A stretch of 64,000 nt of DNA from Mesorhizobium jarvisii. Its GTDB lineage: Bacteria > Pseudomonadota > Alphaproteobacteria > Rhizobiales > Rhizobiaceae. The position numbers were made by a program, and so were the translations under genes. This document shows, piece by piece, positions 32,202 through 41,122 of this stretch; the first letter of the stretch is position 1, and each line of letters starts with the position of its first letter. The stretch spans positions 46,709 to 110,708 of the forward strand of contig NZ_QZXA01000016.1 of assembly GCF_003601985.1 (NCBI RefSeq), read 5' to 3'. The notes beneath the pieces were generated by a model that saw only the letters and a list, made by a program, of their open reading frames with translations, was not told the DNA's origin and made no database searches.

Positions 32202-33326
32202 ATGATGAGACTACCGATCATGGCGGGCCTCGTTCTGGCAGGTTCTCCGGCGTGGGCAGGCGACATACCCTATGCGCCCTCGGCCAATGTCCCCGACTAT
32301 GTCGCGACGATGACGGTGCAACCATCGGGAAATTCGGCCGGATCCCATACGAGGATCGTCACACATCATGACGGCTGGGTCCGTGTGGACGAACTCGGAA
32401 CTGTCATCTACGGAAATCCGGCAAAGCAAATAACGGTCTCGTTCCTTAGGGATTCAAACTATTCCTCTGTTTCGGTAAACCGTCGGACGTCGACGTCCTA
32501 CGAACGAATTCGCGCAGTAACGGAAACCGGCCAGACCGAGACGCATGCCGGCGAGCGATGCGACGTGCGGGACGTCGTGCGGCGCGATCCGGACAAGCAG
32601 GTTCCTAAACTGCAATGGCTGAGTTGCCTGACGGCTGATGGTATCGAGATCGCCACGAGGGTGTTTGTGAACGGCTCGCTGTTTCAATCGACGGCGATTG
32701 TCAGACTTGATCGGCGCCCCGTGTCCGCCGAGAAGGTCGAGCTGCCTGCCAATTTGCTGGAGGTTGCCCAATGGCTGCACTTCGACCATCCGCCACCCCA
32801 AGCTGCAACCGCTGTCAAGCGCCCACCGGATTTTGCCATGCACATGCAATGGCAAGGTGCGGTCAGGGCATTGCGGCGGCACGATCCATGGACCTACGAT
32901 GAAACATCGTATCCCGATGGACGGCGAACCCTAAATATCCGCAACGACCAAACGGGGCAGGCACTATCCTTCGGGGCCGCCAAGGGCGGTGCGTTTGAGC
33001 GTCTCTCCATATGCGAGAAATGTCAGTTGGCAGATTCGCCGGCTATTCACCTCGGCCGCAATGTCATCCCGGAGAGCATGGGCCGCATGGACAGTGTTCT
33101 CGGCGAGGCGTGCGACTGGTTCGACATGGCTCCGGGTACGTTTGACATAAACCTTTCGCAATGTCTGACGCAGGACAAAATCCCGCTAAAAATCGGCAGT
33201 GGTGGAGCGTGGGGGCCACGTGAGGAATTTGTCGCCGATGAGGTTCAGCGCCGAGAACTCAAGCCCGAAGAGATTCTTCCACCCAGCGATGTCCTGAACC
33301 GGTCGAACTGGGATTTTCCAGGATAG
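32202..33326 (+). CDS. Secreted protein of unknown function
   Basis: A 374-residue protein beginning MMRLPIMAGLVLAGSPAWAG, a signal peptide. The mature part starts DIPYAPSANVPDYVATMTVQ and is rich in beta-prone segments. It has four or more cysteines in pairs (CDVRDVV, LSCLTADG, ICEKCQLAD, CDWF, QCLTQ). I do not recognise a domain. The ATG follows GGGGAGAAGCC; the frame is open for 45 codons upstream but that stretch has no family character. It is convergent with the LysR gene at 33355. Confidence 0.7.
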   Translation: MMRLPIMAGLVLAGSPAWAGDIPYAPSANVPDYVATMTVQPSGNSAGSHTRIVTHHDGWVRVDELGTVIYGNPAKQITVSFLRDSNYSSVSVNRRTSTSYERIRAVTETGQTETHAGERCDVRDVVRRDPDKQVPKLQWLSCLTADGIEIATRVFVNGSLFQSTAIVRLDRRPVSAEKVELPANLLEVAQWLHFDHPPPQAATAVKRPPDFAMHMQWQGAVRALRRHDPWTYDETSYPDGRRTLNIRNDQTGQALSFGAAKGGAFERLSICEKCQLADSPAIHLGRNVIPESMGRMDSVLGEACDWFDMAPGTFDINLSQCLTQDKIPLKIGSGGAWGPREEFVADEVQRRELKPEEILPPSDVLNRSNWDFPG

Positions 33327-33354
33327 GCGGGGAGATAAACCGGATGACGGCACT

Positions 33355-34293
33355 TCATTGCCGCCAGGGCGGCACCGGCGCGAAGCGCTTGCTGATCCAG
33401 TCGGCGAAGGCGCGGGTCTTGGCGGCCTGTCCCTTGGCTGAGGGCACGACGACATAGACCGCGCCTTCGTCGGCCAGCGTCCACTCCTCCAGGACAGGCA
33501 CAAGGCGTCCGTCGCCGAGCTCGCGGCCGATCAGCCAGTCGGTGCTCATCATCAGTCCGAGGCCCTGCACGGCGGCCTCCACCAGCACCTCGGCATCGTC
33601 GCTGACCAACGGTCCGGAAACCTCGACGCGTGCGCGCCGGCCCTCGCGGTCGGTCATCTCCCAGGCCGGAAATGTCTGGAAGCCGCTGAAGCCCAGGCAG
33701 GAATGCTCGAGCAGCGCCTGCGGCGTCCGCGGCCTGCCTCTTCGGGCGAGATAGGCGGGGGCGGCGCAAAGCAGCCGGCGCCGCGTCGCCACCTTGCGCG
33801 CCACCAGGCGCGAATCCTCCAGCGCGCCGAGCCGCACGGCGACGTCGAAATTCTCGGCGACCAGATCGGCGAAGCGGTTGGAGAATTCGGCCTCGATGCG
33901 GATATCGGGATATTCGGCCAGGAATTGCGGCAGCAGCGGTCCGATCCACATGCGCCCGAACGTGCCGGGCAGCGCCAGCCTGAGCAGGCCGCGCGGGCTG
34001 CCGTCGGCATGAGCCGACGCGGCGGCCTCTGCCTCGTCGACGGAGGCGAGGATGGCGCGCACGCGTACCAGGAATTCGGCACCGGCTTCGGTCAGCGACA
34101 CGCTGCGTGTCGTGCGGGAGAGCAGCCTGACCCCCAGCCGCTCCTCCAGCGATTGCAGGCGCCGCGACAGGATGGTCGCGTCGCGCCCGACACGCACTGC
34201 TGCCCTGGTGAAGGAGCGCGCCTCGGCGATGGCAGCGAAGGCCGCCATTTCGGCAAGGGCCGCCGGTTCGTGAGATTGCTGCATTTTCCGCAT
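33355..34293 (-). CDS. LysR-family transcriptional regulator
   Basis: A 312-residue LysR protein. FAAIAEARSFTRAAVRVGRD then ATILSRRLQSLEERLGVRLL is the winged helix, and SRTTRSVSLTEAGAEFLVRV its wing. The effector domain has LRLALPGTFGRMWIGPLLPQ and a GLGLMMSTDWL segment. It belongs to the large subgroup that regulates a divergent oxidoreductase; here the quinone-reductase-like gene at 34382 starts 88 bases away on the other strand. The initiating ATG could be 34293 or 34284; no clear ribosome site decides. Confidence 0.9.
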   Translation of the reverse strand: MRKMQQSHEPAALAEMAAFAAIAEARSFTRAAVRVGRDATILSRRLQSLEERLGVRLLSRTTRSVSLTEAGAEFLVRVRAILASVDEAEAAASAHADGSPRGLLRLALPGTFGRMWIGPLLPQFLAEYPDIRIEAEFSNRFADLVAENFDVAVRLGALEDSRLVARKVATRRRLLCAAPAYLARRGRPRTPQALLEHSCLGFSGFQTFPAWEMTDREGRRARVEVSGPLVSDDAEVLVEAAVQGLGLMMSTDWLIGRELGDGRLVPVLEEWTLADEGAVYVVVPSAKGQAAKTRAFADWISKRFAPVPPWRQ

Positions 34294-34381
34294 TACTCAA
34301 ATGCAAAATGAAACGATTATATAGGAATAGCGCAGCAGATAGGTTCACTCAACCATCAATCGTCCCACCGGAGTGAAAACC
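34294..34381. promoter_or_regulatory. Divergent LysR/oxidoreductase promoter region
   Basis: An 88-base AT-rich spacer (CAAATGCAAAATGAAACGAT, TATATAGGAATAG) between the LysR regulator and the MDR oxidoreductase. This is the normal site for LysR boxes (T-N11-A) and overlapping promoters. I could not settle on a unique operator. Confidence 0.45.
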
Positions 34382-35392
34382 ATGAAAGCCATCGAACTGA
34401 GCCAACCCCGGCTCGACGCCTTCCGCGCCGCCACCGTCGCCACCCCCGAACCGCAGCGCGGCGAGGTGCTGATCCGCCAGCGTGCGGCAAGCCTCAATTT
34501 CGTCGATGTCGCGGTGGCGAGCGGCAATTATCCCGGACCGAGCTTTCCGCTCATCCCGGTCGCCGACGGCGCCGGCGAGATCGTCGCGCTGGGCGAGGGC
34601 GTTACGAGTTTCAGCACGGGTGATCGCGTCGTCGCCCATGCCAAGCCGCGCTGGATCGGCGGCCGGCCGCGGCCCTACGAGATGACGCAGATGCGTGGCG
34701 TCTCGCTGCCGGGGTCACTGGCCGAATATGTCGCGCTGCCGGCCAATTCGCTCGTGCCGGTCCCGGCGCATCTCTCCTTCGAGGCTGCATCGACATTGCC
34801 GATCGCCGGCACCACGGCATGGAACGCGCTGCGCACCGCCAATGTCGGGCCGGGCTCGGTGGTCGTGCTGCTCGGCACCGGCGGCGTCTCGATCTTCACC
34901 CTGCAGCTTGCCAAGGCCGCCGGCGCCACCGTCATCATCACCTCGTCATCGGACGAGAAGCTGGAGCGGGCGAAGGCGCTGGGCGCCGATCATCTCATCA
35001 ACTACCGCGCGACATCAGACTGGGACGGCAAGGTGCTGGAACTGACCGGCGGCCTCGGCGCCGACCTCGTCGTCGAGACCGGCGGCACCGCCACCTTCGC
35101 CCGCGCCATCAACGCCACCGCCCCCGGCGGCACGCTGTTCACCATCGGTTTCGTCACCGGCGCCGAGGCCACGATCAACCTGTTGCCGATCATCATCAAG
35201 GCGCCGAAGGTGATCGGCAACAACACCGGGTCGGTGTCCGACCTTCGCGACGCCGCCCGCGCCATCGGCGCGGCCGGGATCGAGCCGGTCGTCGACAAGG
35301 TGTTTTCGCCTGGTGACGCGGCCGAAGCCTACGCCCACATGGCCGCCGGCGGCCTGCATTTCGGCAAGCTGGCGTTCGGATTGGAGTGGTAG
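34382..35392 (+). CDS. Zinc-free MDR oxidoreductase (quinone reductase-like)
   Basis: A 336-residue medium-chain dehydrogenase/reductase. It starts MKAIELSQPRLDAFRAATVA. The cofactor site is GSVVVLLGTGGVSIFTLQLA (GxGGxxxxxxQ), and the catalytic zinc ligands of alcohol dehydrogenases are absent. NADPH-dependent quinone or enone reduction is likely. ATG 34382 is preferred to a GTG at 34373, because the family begins at MKAIEL. It is divergent from the LysR gene. A second, similar MDR enzyme lies at 52639. A strong bidirectional terminator follows. Confidence 0.87.
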   Translation: MKAIELSQPRLDAFRAATVATPEPQRGEVLIRQRAASLNFVDVAVASGNYPGPSFPLIPVADGAGEIVALGEGVTSFSTGDRVVAHAKPRWIGGRPRPYEMTQMRGVSLPGSLAEYVALPANSLVPVPAHLSFEAASTLPIAGTTAWNALRTANVGPGSVVVLLGTGGVSIFTLQLAKAAGATVIITSSSDEKLERAKALGADHLINYRATSDWDGKVLELTGGLGADLVVETGGTATFARAINATAPGGTLFTIGFVTGAEATINLLPIIIKAPKVIGNNTGSVSDLRDAARAIGAAGIEPVVDKVFSPGDAAEAYAHMAAGGLHFGKLAFGLEW

Positions 35393-35406
35393 GGGCGAAA
35401 GCGGAC

Positions 35407-35445
35407 GAGCGCGTAATCTCCAGCGCAAAGGGAGATTACGCGCTC
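35407..35445. terminator. Bidirectional terminator between convergent genes
   Basis: GAGCGCGTAATCTCC (35407-35421) and GGAGATTACGCGCTC (35431-35445) form a perfect 15-bp stem with a 9-base loop, placed between the stops of the MDR gene (35392) and the molybdenum oxidoreductase (35451). It serves both directions. Confidence 0.8.
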
Positions 35446-35450
35446 CACCC

Positions 35451-37763
35451 TCAGATCAGCTTCTCCAGCGTGATCGGCAAATCGCGCACCCTCTTTCCCG
35501 TCGCGTGGAACACCGCATTGGCGATCGCGGGCGCGACACCGACGATGCCGAGTTCACCGACACCCTTGCCGCCGAGCGCCGAGGAGTGCAGGTCGGGAAT
35601 GCCCACCGAGATCACCTCGATGTCCGGGATGTCGGCATTGGTCGGCACCAGGTAATCGGCGAGGTTGTTGTTGACGATGCGGCCATAGCGACGATCCATG
35701 ATGCCTTCTTCCAGCAACGCCTGGCCGATGCCCATGATGATGCCGCCCTTCCATTGGCTTTCGGCGAGCTTCGGGTTGTAGAGCCGGCCGGAATCCAGTG
35801 CCGACACCACGCGCGACACGCGCACCGTGCCGAAATCCTCGTCGACGCGCACCTCGATGAAATGCGCGCACCAGGAATAGCGCGAATAGTCGCCCTCGGT
35901 GTGTGGCAGCGCCATGGCGATGGTGGTGTAGTTCTTGTAGCGGTCCTCGGCGGTCGAGTTGGCCGGCATGGTGTCGCCGGTCGCCTCTATGCGGTCGCGG
36001 CCGACGCTTTTGAGCAGTTCGGCGATCGAGACATCCGGGCCGTCGCCGCGCGGCGAAGCGATGCGGCCCTTTGCGACGACCAAAGTGTTGGCCTGCAGCG
36101 CGTGGAAGGGCGAGCGCGGATCGCTGATGGCAAGCCCGACCAGCTGGTCGAGCGCCGAGGTCGCCGCCTTATGAACCGCACCCGTCATCACGCCGGCCAG
36201 CCGCGAGCCGCCGCTGACGCCGGCTCGGGCAAAGCGGGAATCGCCGAGTTTCACCACCACATCGTCGGCCGGCACGCCGACCGTCTCGGCGGCGGTCTGC
36301 GCAAGGATGGTGTAGGTGCCCTGGCCCATGTCGATCGAGGAGCTTTCGACCTCGACCGAGCCGTCGGCCAGGATGCGCACGACAGCCTCGCCATAGGCGC
36401 GCCGCACCGGATAGGTGCCGGCGGCCACGCCCCAGCCGATCAGCTGGTTGCCGTCCCGCATCGAACGCGGTTTTGGCGAGCGCCTGGACCAGCCGAAGTG
36501 TTCGGCGCCCGCGGCAAAAGCCTCGCGCAACTGCCTGGTCGACCAAGCTTTTCTGGTGTGCGGGTCCTGTTCGGCATAGTTGCGCAGGCGGATTTCCAAC
36601 GGATCGATGCCGACCTCATAGGCAAGCTCGTCGATGGCGCTTTCGATGCCGAAGGCCGAGGGGTTTTCGCCCGGCGCGCGCATGGCGCCCGGCACCACGG
36701 AATTGACCCGCACGACATTCTGCTTCGAGGAGAAATTCGGCGTCGCGTACATGATCGAGGTGACCGAGCCCAGCGGCTCGACCCACATGCCGTCGATGGA
36801 TGTTTCATTGACGCCGCGATGCACGATCGACTGGATCATGCCGTCGCGGTCGGCGCCGATCGTCACCGTCTGGCGCGTCGCGGCGCGGCCGCCATAGCCG
36901 GTAAAGGTCTGCGGCCGCGTCATCACCAGCTTCACCGGCCGTCCCAGCATCTTGGCGGCACTTGCCGCCACCGCGCTATGGCTGAGCGCCAGCGCCTTGG
37001 AGCCGAAGCCGCCGCCAATATAGGGCGAGACCAGCCGCACATTCTCGAACGGCACTTCGAACCATTCGGCATAGGTGCGGGCCATGCCGTCCAGCCACTG
37101 GCTCGGCTCCCACACGGTGAGATGATCGCCTTGCCAGTGCGCGATCAGCCCATGCGGCTCCATCGGCGCCTGATATTCGCGCGGCGTGTTGTAGGCGGCG
37201 CAGATGCGCACCGGCGCGGCGGCGAAGGCGGCAGGCGCGTCGCCCCATTCCTTGGTCATGGCATCGATCGGAATGCCGTCGCCGGCCTTGCCGTCGCTGA
37301 GGTCGACGATGGCGGGCGTCTCGTCATAGCTGACCTTGACCAGGGCCGCCGCGGCGACCGCCTGCTCGAAGGTATCGGCGACGACCGCCGCGACGTGCTG
37401 GCCCGAGAAGGTGATGTCGCGCGCCAGCGGGCAGTAGGGCTTGTCCGGCGGCGGCGTGCCGAACCAGTCCGACGCGGTCCGGAGGCTGATGATGGTGTCA
37501 GGGGTCAGCACTTGCAGGACGCCCGGCGAGGCTTCAGCGATTGCCGTGTCGATCGCGCGCACCTTGCCCGAGGCGATCGTGCTTTCGACCAGCACGGCGT
37601 AGGCCAGTCCTTCGAGCTGCTGTTCGACCGCGTATTTCGCGGCACCGGTGATCTTGGCCGGGCCGTCGACGCGCGACAGCCTGCCGCCGACGGCTTCCGT
37701 CAGTGCGCCGTCGGAGGCGTCGCCCCGTTTCGATTCACCAACTCTGATGTTGTGAACGGTCAT
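35451..37763 (-). CDS. Molybdopterin-binding large subunit, xanthine-dehydrogenase family (PaoC-like)
   Basis: A 770-residue large subunit of the xanthine oxidase family. SPYIGGGFGSKALALSHSAV and GAMRAPGENPSAFGIESAID bind the molybdopterin cytosine dinucleotide. The catalytic glutamate is in GGKGVGELGIVGVAPAIANA near the C-terminus. With the FAD and 2Fe-2S subunits it should oxidise an aldehyde or N-heterocycle with water as oxygen source. The start overlaps the FAD-subunit stop (ATGA). The subunit order small-FAD-large and the FAD subunit's extra cysteines resemble the PaoABC aldehyde oxidoreductase. Confidence 0.92.
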   Translation of the reverse strand: MTVHNIRVGESKRGDASDGALTEAVGGRLSRVDGPAKITGAAKYAVEQQLEGLAYAVLVESTIASGKVRAIDTAIAEASPGVLQVLTPDTIISLRTASDWFGTPPPDKPYCPLARDITFSGQHVAAVVADTFEQAVAAAALVKVSYDETPAIVDLSDGKAGDGIPIDAMTKEWGDAPAAFAAAPVRICAAYNTPREYQAPMEPHGLIAHWQGDHLTVWEPSQWLDGMARTYAEWFEVPFENVRLVSPYIGGGFGSKALALSHSAVAASAAKMLGRPVKLVMTRPQTFTGYGGRAATRQTVTIGADRDGMIQSIVHRGVNETSIDGMWVEPLGSVTSIMYATPNFSSKQNVVRVNSVVPGAMRAPGENPSAFGIESAIDELAYEVGIDPLEIRLRNYAEQDPHTRKAWSTRQLREAFAAGAEHFGWSRRSPKPRSMRDGNQLIGWGVAAGTYPVRRAYGEAVVRILADGSVEVESSSIDMGQGTYTILAQTAAETVGVPADDVVVKLGDSRFARAGVSGGSRLAGVMTGAVHKAATSALDQLVGLAISDPRSPFHALQANTLVVAKGRIASPRGDGPDVSIAELLKSVGRDRIEATGDTMPANSTAEDRYKNYTTIAMALPHTEGDYSRYSWCAHFIEVRVDEDFGTVRVSRVVSALDSGRLYNPKLAESQWKGGIIMGIGQALLEEGIMDRRYGRIVNNNLADYLVPTNADIPDIEVISVGIPDLHSSALGGKGVGELGIVGVAPAIANAVFHATGKRVRDLPITLEKLI

Positions 37764-38743
37764 GCCGTCTCTCCCAATTTGAGGATGGCGCGCGCGACAA
37801 CGCGCGGCGCGAGTTCGATCTTGTAGTGGTTGGCGCCATGGTCGACGGCGCCTTCGATGGCGAGCAGGCTGGCGGCGCGGACGGTTTCCGGCTCCAGTGC
37901 CTTGCCCTTCAAGGCGTCTTCCACGGCACGGACACGCCAGGGCTTGGTCGCGACGCCGCCAAGCGCTATGCGAAGATCCCGAATGGTGCGGCCATCGGCT
38001 TCGAATTCGATACCGACCGCCGCACTTGCCGCCGCGAATTCATAGGATTGCCGGTCGCGGATTTTCAGATAGGTCGAGCGGCGGGCGGCGGCGGAGCCGG
38101 GGATTTCGATGGCGGTGATCATCTCGCCCGGCTCGATGGCGTGTTCCCTGTCGGGCGTGGTGCCGGGCAGCAGGAAAAAGTCGTCGACCAGAAGCTTGCG
38201 CTCGCCCAGATGAACTGTTGCGTCGAAGGCGACCAAAGCGGTGGCGAGGTCGCCAGGATACATGGCGATGCAGGCCTCGCTGGTGCCAAGCACGGCGTGT
38301 CCCCGGGTGACGCCGCCGATCGCCGAACAGCCGCTGCCGGGCTTACGTTTGTTGCAGGCGGCAAAATTCGCGGGATCGCGGAAATAGGGGCAGCGCGTGC
38401 GCTGCATCAGATTGCCGCCGATGGTCGCCATGTTGCGGATCTGCGCCGACGCCGCCTGCCACAGCGCTTCGGAGATGGCGGGGAAGCGGCTCTTGATATC
38501 GGCGTGGTCGGCGACATGGCCCATTTTGGCAAGCGCGCCGATGGTGGCGCCGCGTTCATTCACGTCGATCCGGTCGAGCCCCTTGAGATGGGTGATGTCG
38601 ACCAGCGTGTCCGGCTCGGCGACGCCGCATTTGGCGAGGTCGATCAGCGTGGTGCCGCCTGCCAGCAGCATGGTGCCGGGCAGGGCGGCCGCCTGGCGTG
38701 CGGCATCGGCAGACGTGGCGCGAAGATAGGAAAAATCCCTCAT
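37760..38743 (-). CDS. FAD-binding subunit of molybdenum oxidoreductase (PaoB-like)
   Basis: A 327-residue CO-dehydrogenase-type flavoprotein. LLAGGTTLIDLAKCGVAEPD and NMATIGGNLMQRTRCPYF bind FAD. The insert with RTRCPYFRDP, AACNKRKPGSGCSAIGG gives cysteines in the pattern of PaoB, where they hold an extra [4Fe-4S] cluster. That feature separates PaoB-like subunits from ordinary xanthine dehydrogenase flavoproteins. It passes electrons from the 2Fe-2S subunit to FAD. Both its ends overlap neighbours by 4 bases, so the three subunits are made in step. Confidence 0.92.
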   Translation of the reverse strand: MRDFSYLRATSADAARQAAALPGTMLLAGGTTLIDLAKCGVAEPDTLVDITHLKGLDRIDVNERGATIGALAKMGHVADHADIKSRFPAISEALWQAASAQIRNMATIGGNLMQRTRCPYFRDPANFAACNKRKPGSGCSAIGGVTRGHAVLGTSEACIAMYPGDLATALVAFDATVHLGERKLLVDDFFLLPGTTPDREHAIEPGEMITAIEIPGSAAARRSTYLKIRDRQSYEFAAASAAVGIEFEADGRTIRDLRIALGGVATKPWRVRAVEDALKGKALEPETVRAASLLAIEGAVDHGANHYKIELAPRVVARAILKLGETA

Positions 38744-39213
38744 GATGCGAACTCCTGAGCTGCCTGGCGCACGGCGGCGACGATGTGCGGATAGGCGCCG
38801 CAGCGGCAGAGATTACCGGCCATGTATTCGCGGATTTCCTCATCCGAGCCGGCATGGCCCTCGCGGATGCAGGCCACCGCCGACATGATCTGGCCCGGCG
38901 TGCAATAACCGCACTGGAAGGCGTCCTGCTCGAGGAAGGCAGCCTGCACGGGATGCAGTTCGCCCGCCCGTGCAAGCCCCTCAATGGTGGTGATGGCGCG
39001 GCCTTCGGCTTGCGCGGCCAGCGTCAGGCACGCCAGCACGCGCTCGCCGTCTATGTGCACGGTGCAGGCGCCGCACTGGCCATGGTCGCAGCCTTTCTTG
39101 GTGCCGGTCAGGCCGAGCCGCTCGCGCAAGGCATCGAGCAGCGTGACGCGCGGCTCGAGCTGCAATTCGTGATGCTGGCCGTTGATGTCGAGGTGGACGG
39201 GGATTTTTGTCAT
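38740..39213 (-). CDS. 2Fe-2S subunit of molybdenum oxidoreductase (PaoA-like)
   Basis: A 157-residue ferredoxin-type subunit with all eight cysteines: KKGCDHGQCGACTVHIDGER then LAC for the plant-type cluster, and QCGYCTPGQ plus LCRCGAY for the second. It starts MTKIPVHLDINGQHHELQLE. E. coli PaoA carries a Tat leader; here neither this start nor the 28-residue upstream extension (start 39297) has a twin-arginine motif, so the enzyme is expected in the cytoplasm. It heads the three-gene operon and is divergent from the TetR gene. Confidence 0.92.
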   Translation of the reverse strand: MTKIPVHLDINGQHHELQLEPRVTLLDALRERLGLTGTKKGCDHGQCGACTVHIDGERVLACLTLAAQAEGRAITTIEGLARAGELHPVQAAFLEQDAFQCGYCTPGQIMSAVACIREGHAGSDEEIREYMAGNLCRCGAYPHIVAAVRQAAQEFAS

Positions 39214-39264
39214 GGGCGTCTGGCTCCAGTTGCTTGACGCTGAGGGGAATGAATTGGTGTCGGG

Positions 39265-39309
39265 GCGGAGGAGGGCAAGGGGCGCGGAGGAGGGCAAGGG
39301 GCGCGGAGG
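39265..39309. repeat. 19-bp tandem repeat, 2.4 units
   Basis: The unit GCGGAGGAGGGCAAGGGGC occurs at 39265-39283 and 39284-39302 without change, followed by a partial GCGGAGG. It lies in the leader between the oxidoreductase operon and the TetR gene. It looks like a simple tandem duplication and could vary in copy number between strains. Confidence 0.8.
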
Positions 39310-39420
39310 GCTAGATGTTGGCGGCCTTCGCCAGTCTCCAGTGGGTAACCGCTTTGTCTTGCGGGTTCGAAAGAGGTGACATACGGGGTTCCCTGCCTAT
39401 ATGATGAAAGCACTCCACTT

Positions 39421-39441
39421 AAAGCGGAGGTGCCTCCGTTT
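39421..39441. promoter_or_regulatory. Candidate TetR operator
   Basis: AAAGCGGAGGTGCCTCCGTTT has a perfect 6-bp inverted repeat (CGGAGG / CCTCCG, 2-base spacer) extended by AAA...TTT. It is 43 bases before the TetR start and 208 from the oxidoreductase start. Palindromes of this type are usual TetR binding sites and suggest autoregulation. Confidence 0.6.
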
Positions 39442-39483
39442 ATTACGTGGGGGCTGGCCTAGCCGGGTTCAAGTCCCCATATT

Positions 39484-40116
39484 TTGTCCGTGGAGAAAAA
39501 ATTGGCCGAAGCCGTCATCGCTGAAGACGCCGCCGCGGAAACCAAACCGCTGCGCGCGGATGCCCAGCGCAACCGCGACCGGCTGGTCGAGGTGGCGGCC
39601 TCGGTGTTTGCCGAGCGCGGCATCGATGCCTCGCTGGAGGAGATCGCGCGCCGCGCCGGCGTCGGCATCGGCACGCTCTACCGGCATTTCCCGACGCGCG
39701 AGCATCTGGTCGAGGTGGTCTACCGCCGCGAGGTGGAGGCGCTTTGCGCCGCCGCCGGCGAGCTTGCGGCAAGGCATCCGTCCGATGTCGCCCTGGAGGA
39801 GTGGATGCGGCGCTTCGTCGACTACATCGCCACCAAGCGCGGCCTGGCGACCAGCCTGCGCATCCTGCTCACAACCAATTCGACGCTGTTTTCCGACACG
39901 TCGGGGCGGGTCTCGCAGGCCTTGCGGCAACTGGTCGAGGCGGCGGTGGCCGACGGCACCATCCGCGGCGATGTCGATGCCTCCGATGTGCTGCACGCCC
40001 TGTCGGGCATCTATTCCGCGCCCGATACGCCGGAGTGGCGTGACCGTTCGCGGCGGCTGGTCAAGCTGTTGATGGATGGGTTGCGGTTCGGGGCGGGGAA
40101 CCCCGCCAAGGCCTGA
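39484..40116 (+). CDS. TetR-family transcriptional regulator
   Basis: A 210-residue TetR protein. RNRDRLVEVAASVFAERGID followed by ASLEEIARRAGVGIGTLYRH is the helix-turn-helix, and FPTREHLVEVVYRREVEAL continues it. The C-terminal domain resembles the SbtR-type group. The start is not an ATG: TTG at 39484 or GTG at 39490 are the candidates, and neither has a strong ribosome site. A good palindromic operator lies just upstream. It is divergent from the molybdenum oxidoreductase operon and probably controls it as well as itself. Confidence 0.85.
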   Translation: MSVEKKLAEAVIAEDAAAETKPLRADAQRNRDRLVEVAASVFAERGIDASLEEIARRAGVGIGTLYRHFPTREHLVEVVYRREVEALCAAAGELAARHPSDVALEEWMRRFVDYIATKRGLATSLRILLTTNSTLFSDTSGRVSQALRQLVEAAVADGTIRGDVDASDVLHALSGIYSAPDTPEWRDRSRRLVKLLMDGLRFGAGNPAKA

Positions 40117-40265
40117 CGGTCTCCAAGACCGGTCTCAGCGAACCAAGAAACCTCGTAGACAGACGTCTCCGTTAGCCATGGCAGGCCGAGCCCGCGCGCC
40201 GCACTTGCATCTGAATGCGAGCGGTTGTTAAAATCCTCACATTTCAGGATGCACAGGCCCAACGC

Positions 40266-41009
40266 ATGACTGCTCGCAAGGCGCAAAGGACAGCCCGGTT
40301 GATCGATCTGCTGTCGCAGCGGCGGGTCATCCATCTCAGCGAAGCGGCGGCGCTGCTCGGCGTCTCCGAGATGACGGTGCGGCGCGACATCGCCACCAAC
40401 CAGGGGCAGATCGCCTATCTCGGAGGGCACATATTGGCGGCGGCCGAGATCGAGGCCGATATTCCCTACGAATTGGCGACCGCGGCCGACAGCCATGCGG
40501 CGGCCAAGCGCGAAGCCTGCGCGCATGCGGTGCGCAAGATACGGCCCGACGAGACGATCTTCATCGACTGCGGCACGACGCTGATCCATCTGATCGATCT
40601 CATTCCCGAAAATTATCAAATAACGGCAATATGTTACGCCATGAATGTCGCGGAGCGGCTGAGCCGCAGGCCCAATGTCACCATCATCATGCTGGGCGGC
40701 GTCTATCATCCAGCGTCGGCGTCATTCTCGGGCACGCATGATTTCGACATTTTGAACAGCGTCGGCATCAACGCGGCCTTCCTGTCGGCCGCCGGCGTCG
40801 ATGCCAAGCGCGGTGCCACCTGCGAGCATTTCCACGAGGCGGTGGTGAAGCAGAAGGTGATGAGCCTGGCGCGCGAAAATTACCTGGTCATCGACTCGAG
40901 CAAGATCGGCAAGCTCAAGCGCGCCTTCTTCTCAGCCATGGACGGCTTCGACGCCATCATTACCGAGCACGGCGAGGTCGGGCCGGATTCATTCCTGCCG
41001 CAGGCCTGA
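40266..41009 (+). CDS. DeoR/GlpR-family transcriptional regulator
   Basis: A 247-residue DeoR protein. RLIDLLSQRRVIHLSEAAAL then LGVSEMTVRRDIATNQ is the N-terminal winged helix with the family motif. The C-terminal domain has FIDCGTTLIHLIDLIPENYQ and a conserved VIDSSKIGKLKRAFFSAMDG, which binds a phosphorylated sugar. It precedes the ribose-type ABC importer by 113 bases on the same strand and is very likely its repressor. ATG 40266 is preferred to 40215 because the 17-residue extension is outside the family. Confidence 0.9.
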   Translation: MTARKAQRTARLIDLLSQRRVIHLSEAAALLGVSEMTVRRDIATNQGQIAYLGGHILAAAEIEADIPYELATAADSHAAAKREACAHAVRKIRPDETIFIDCGTTLIHLIDLIPENYQITAICYAMNVAERLSRRPNVTIIMLGGVYHPASASFSGTHDFDILNSVGINAAFLSAAGVDAKRGATCEHFHEAVVKQKVMSLARENYLVIDSSKIGKLKRAFFSAMDGFDAIITEHGEVGPDSFLPQA

Positions 41010-41122
41010 CTCCGTTTGACATTTCACTGGTCTGATGGAAAAGTCACAAAAAAAGTAAGAGAAGTCCCAAAAGGGGCTCGACAAGGGTAGGGGACGCGTC
41101 AACGGGAGGAAGTGCGGGCGTC

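Noticed and set aside
35313..37826. An 837-codon plus-strand frame opposite the molybdenum large subunit
   Set aside because: Arg/His-rich shadow; the minus-strand reading has all xanthine-oxidase family motifs.
39413..39480. GGGTTCAAGTCCCC near 39465, like a tRNA T-arm
   Set aside because: No acceptor, D or anticodon arm can be folded in the preceding 70 bases; the upstream palindrome is a better fit to an operator.
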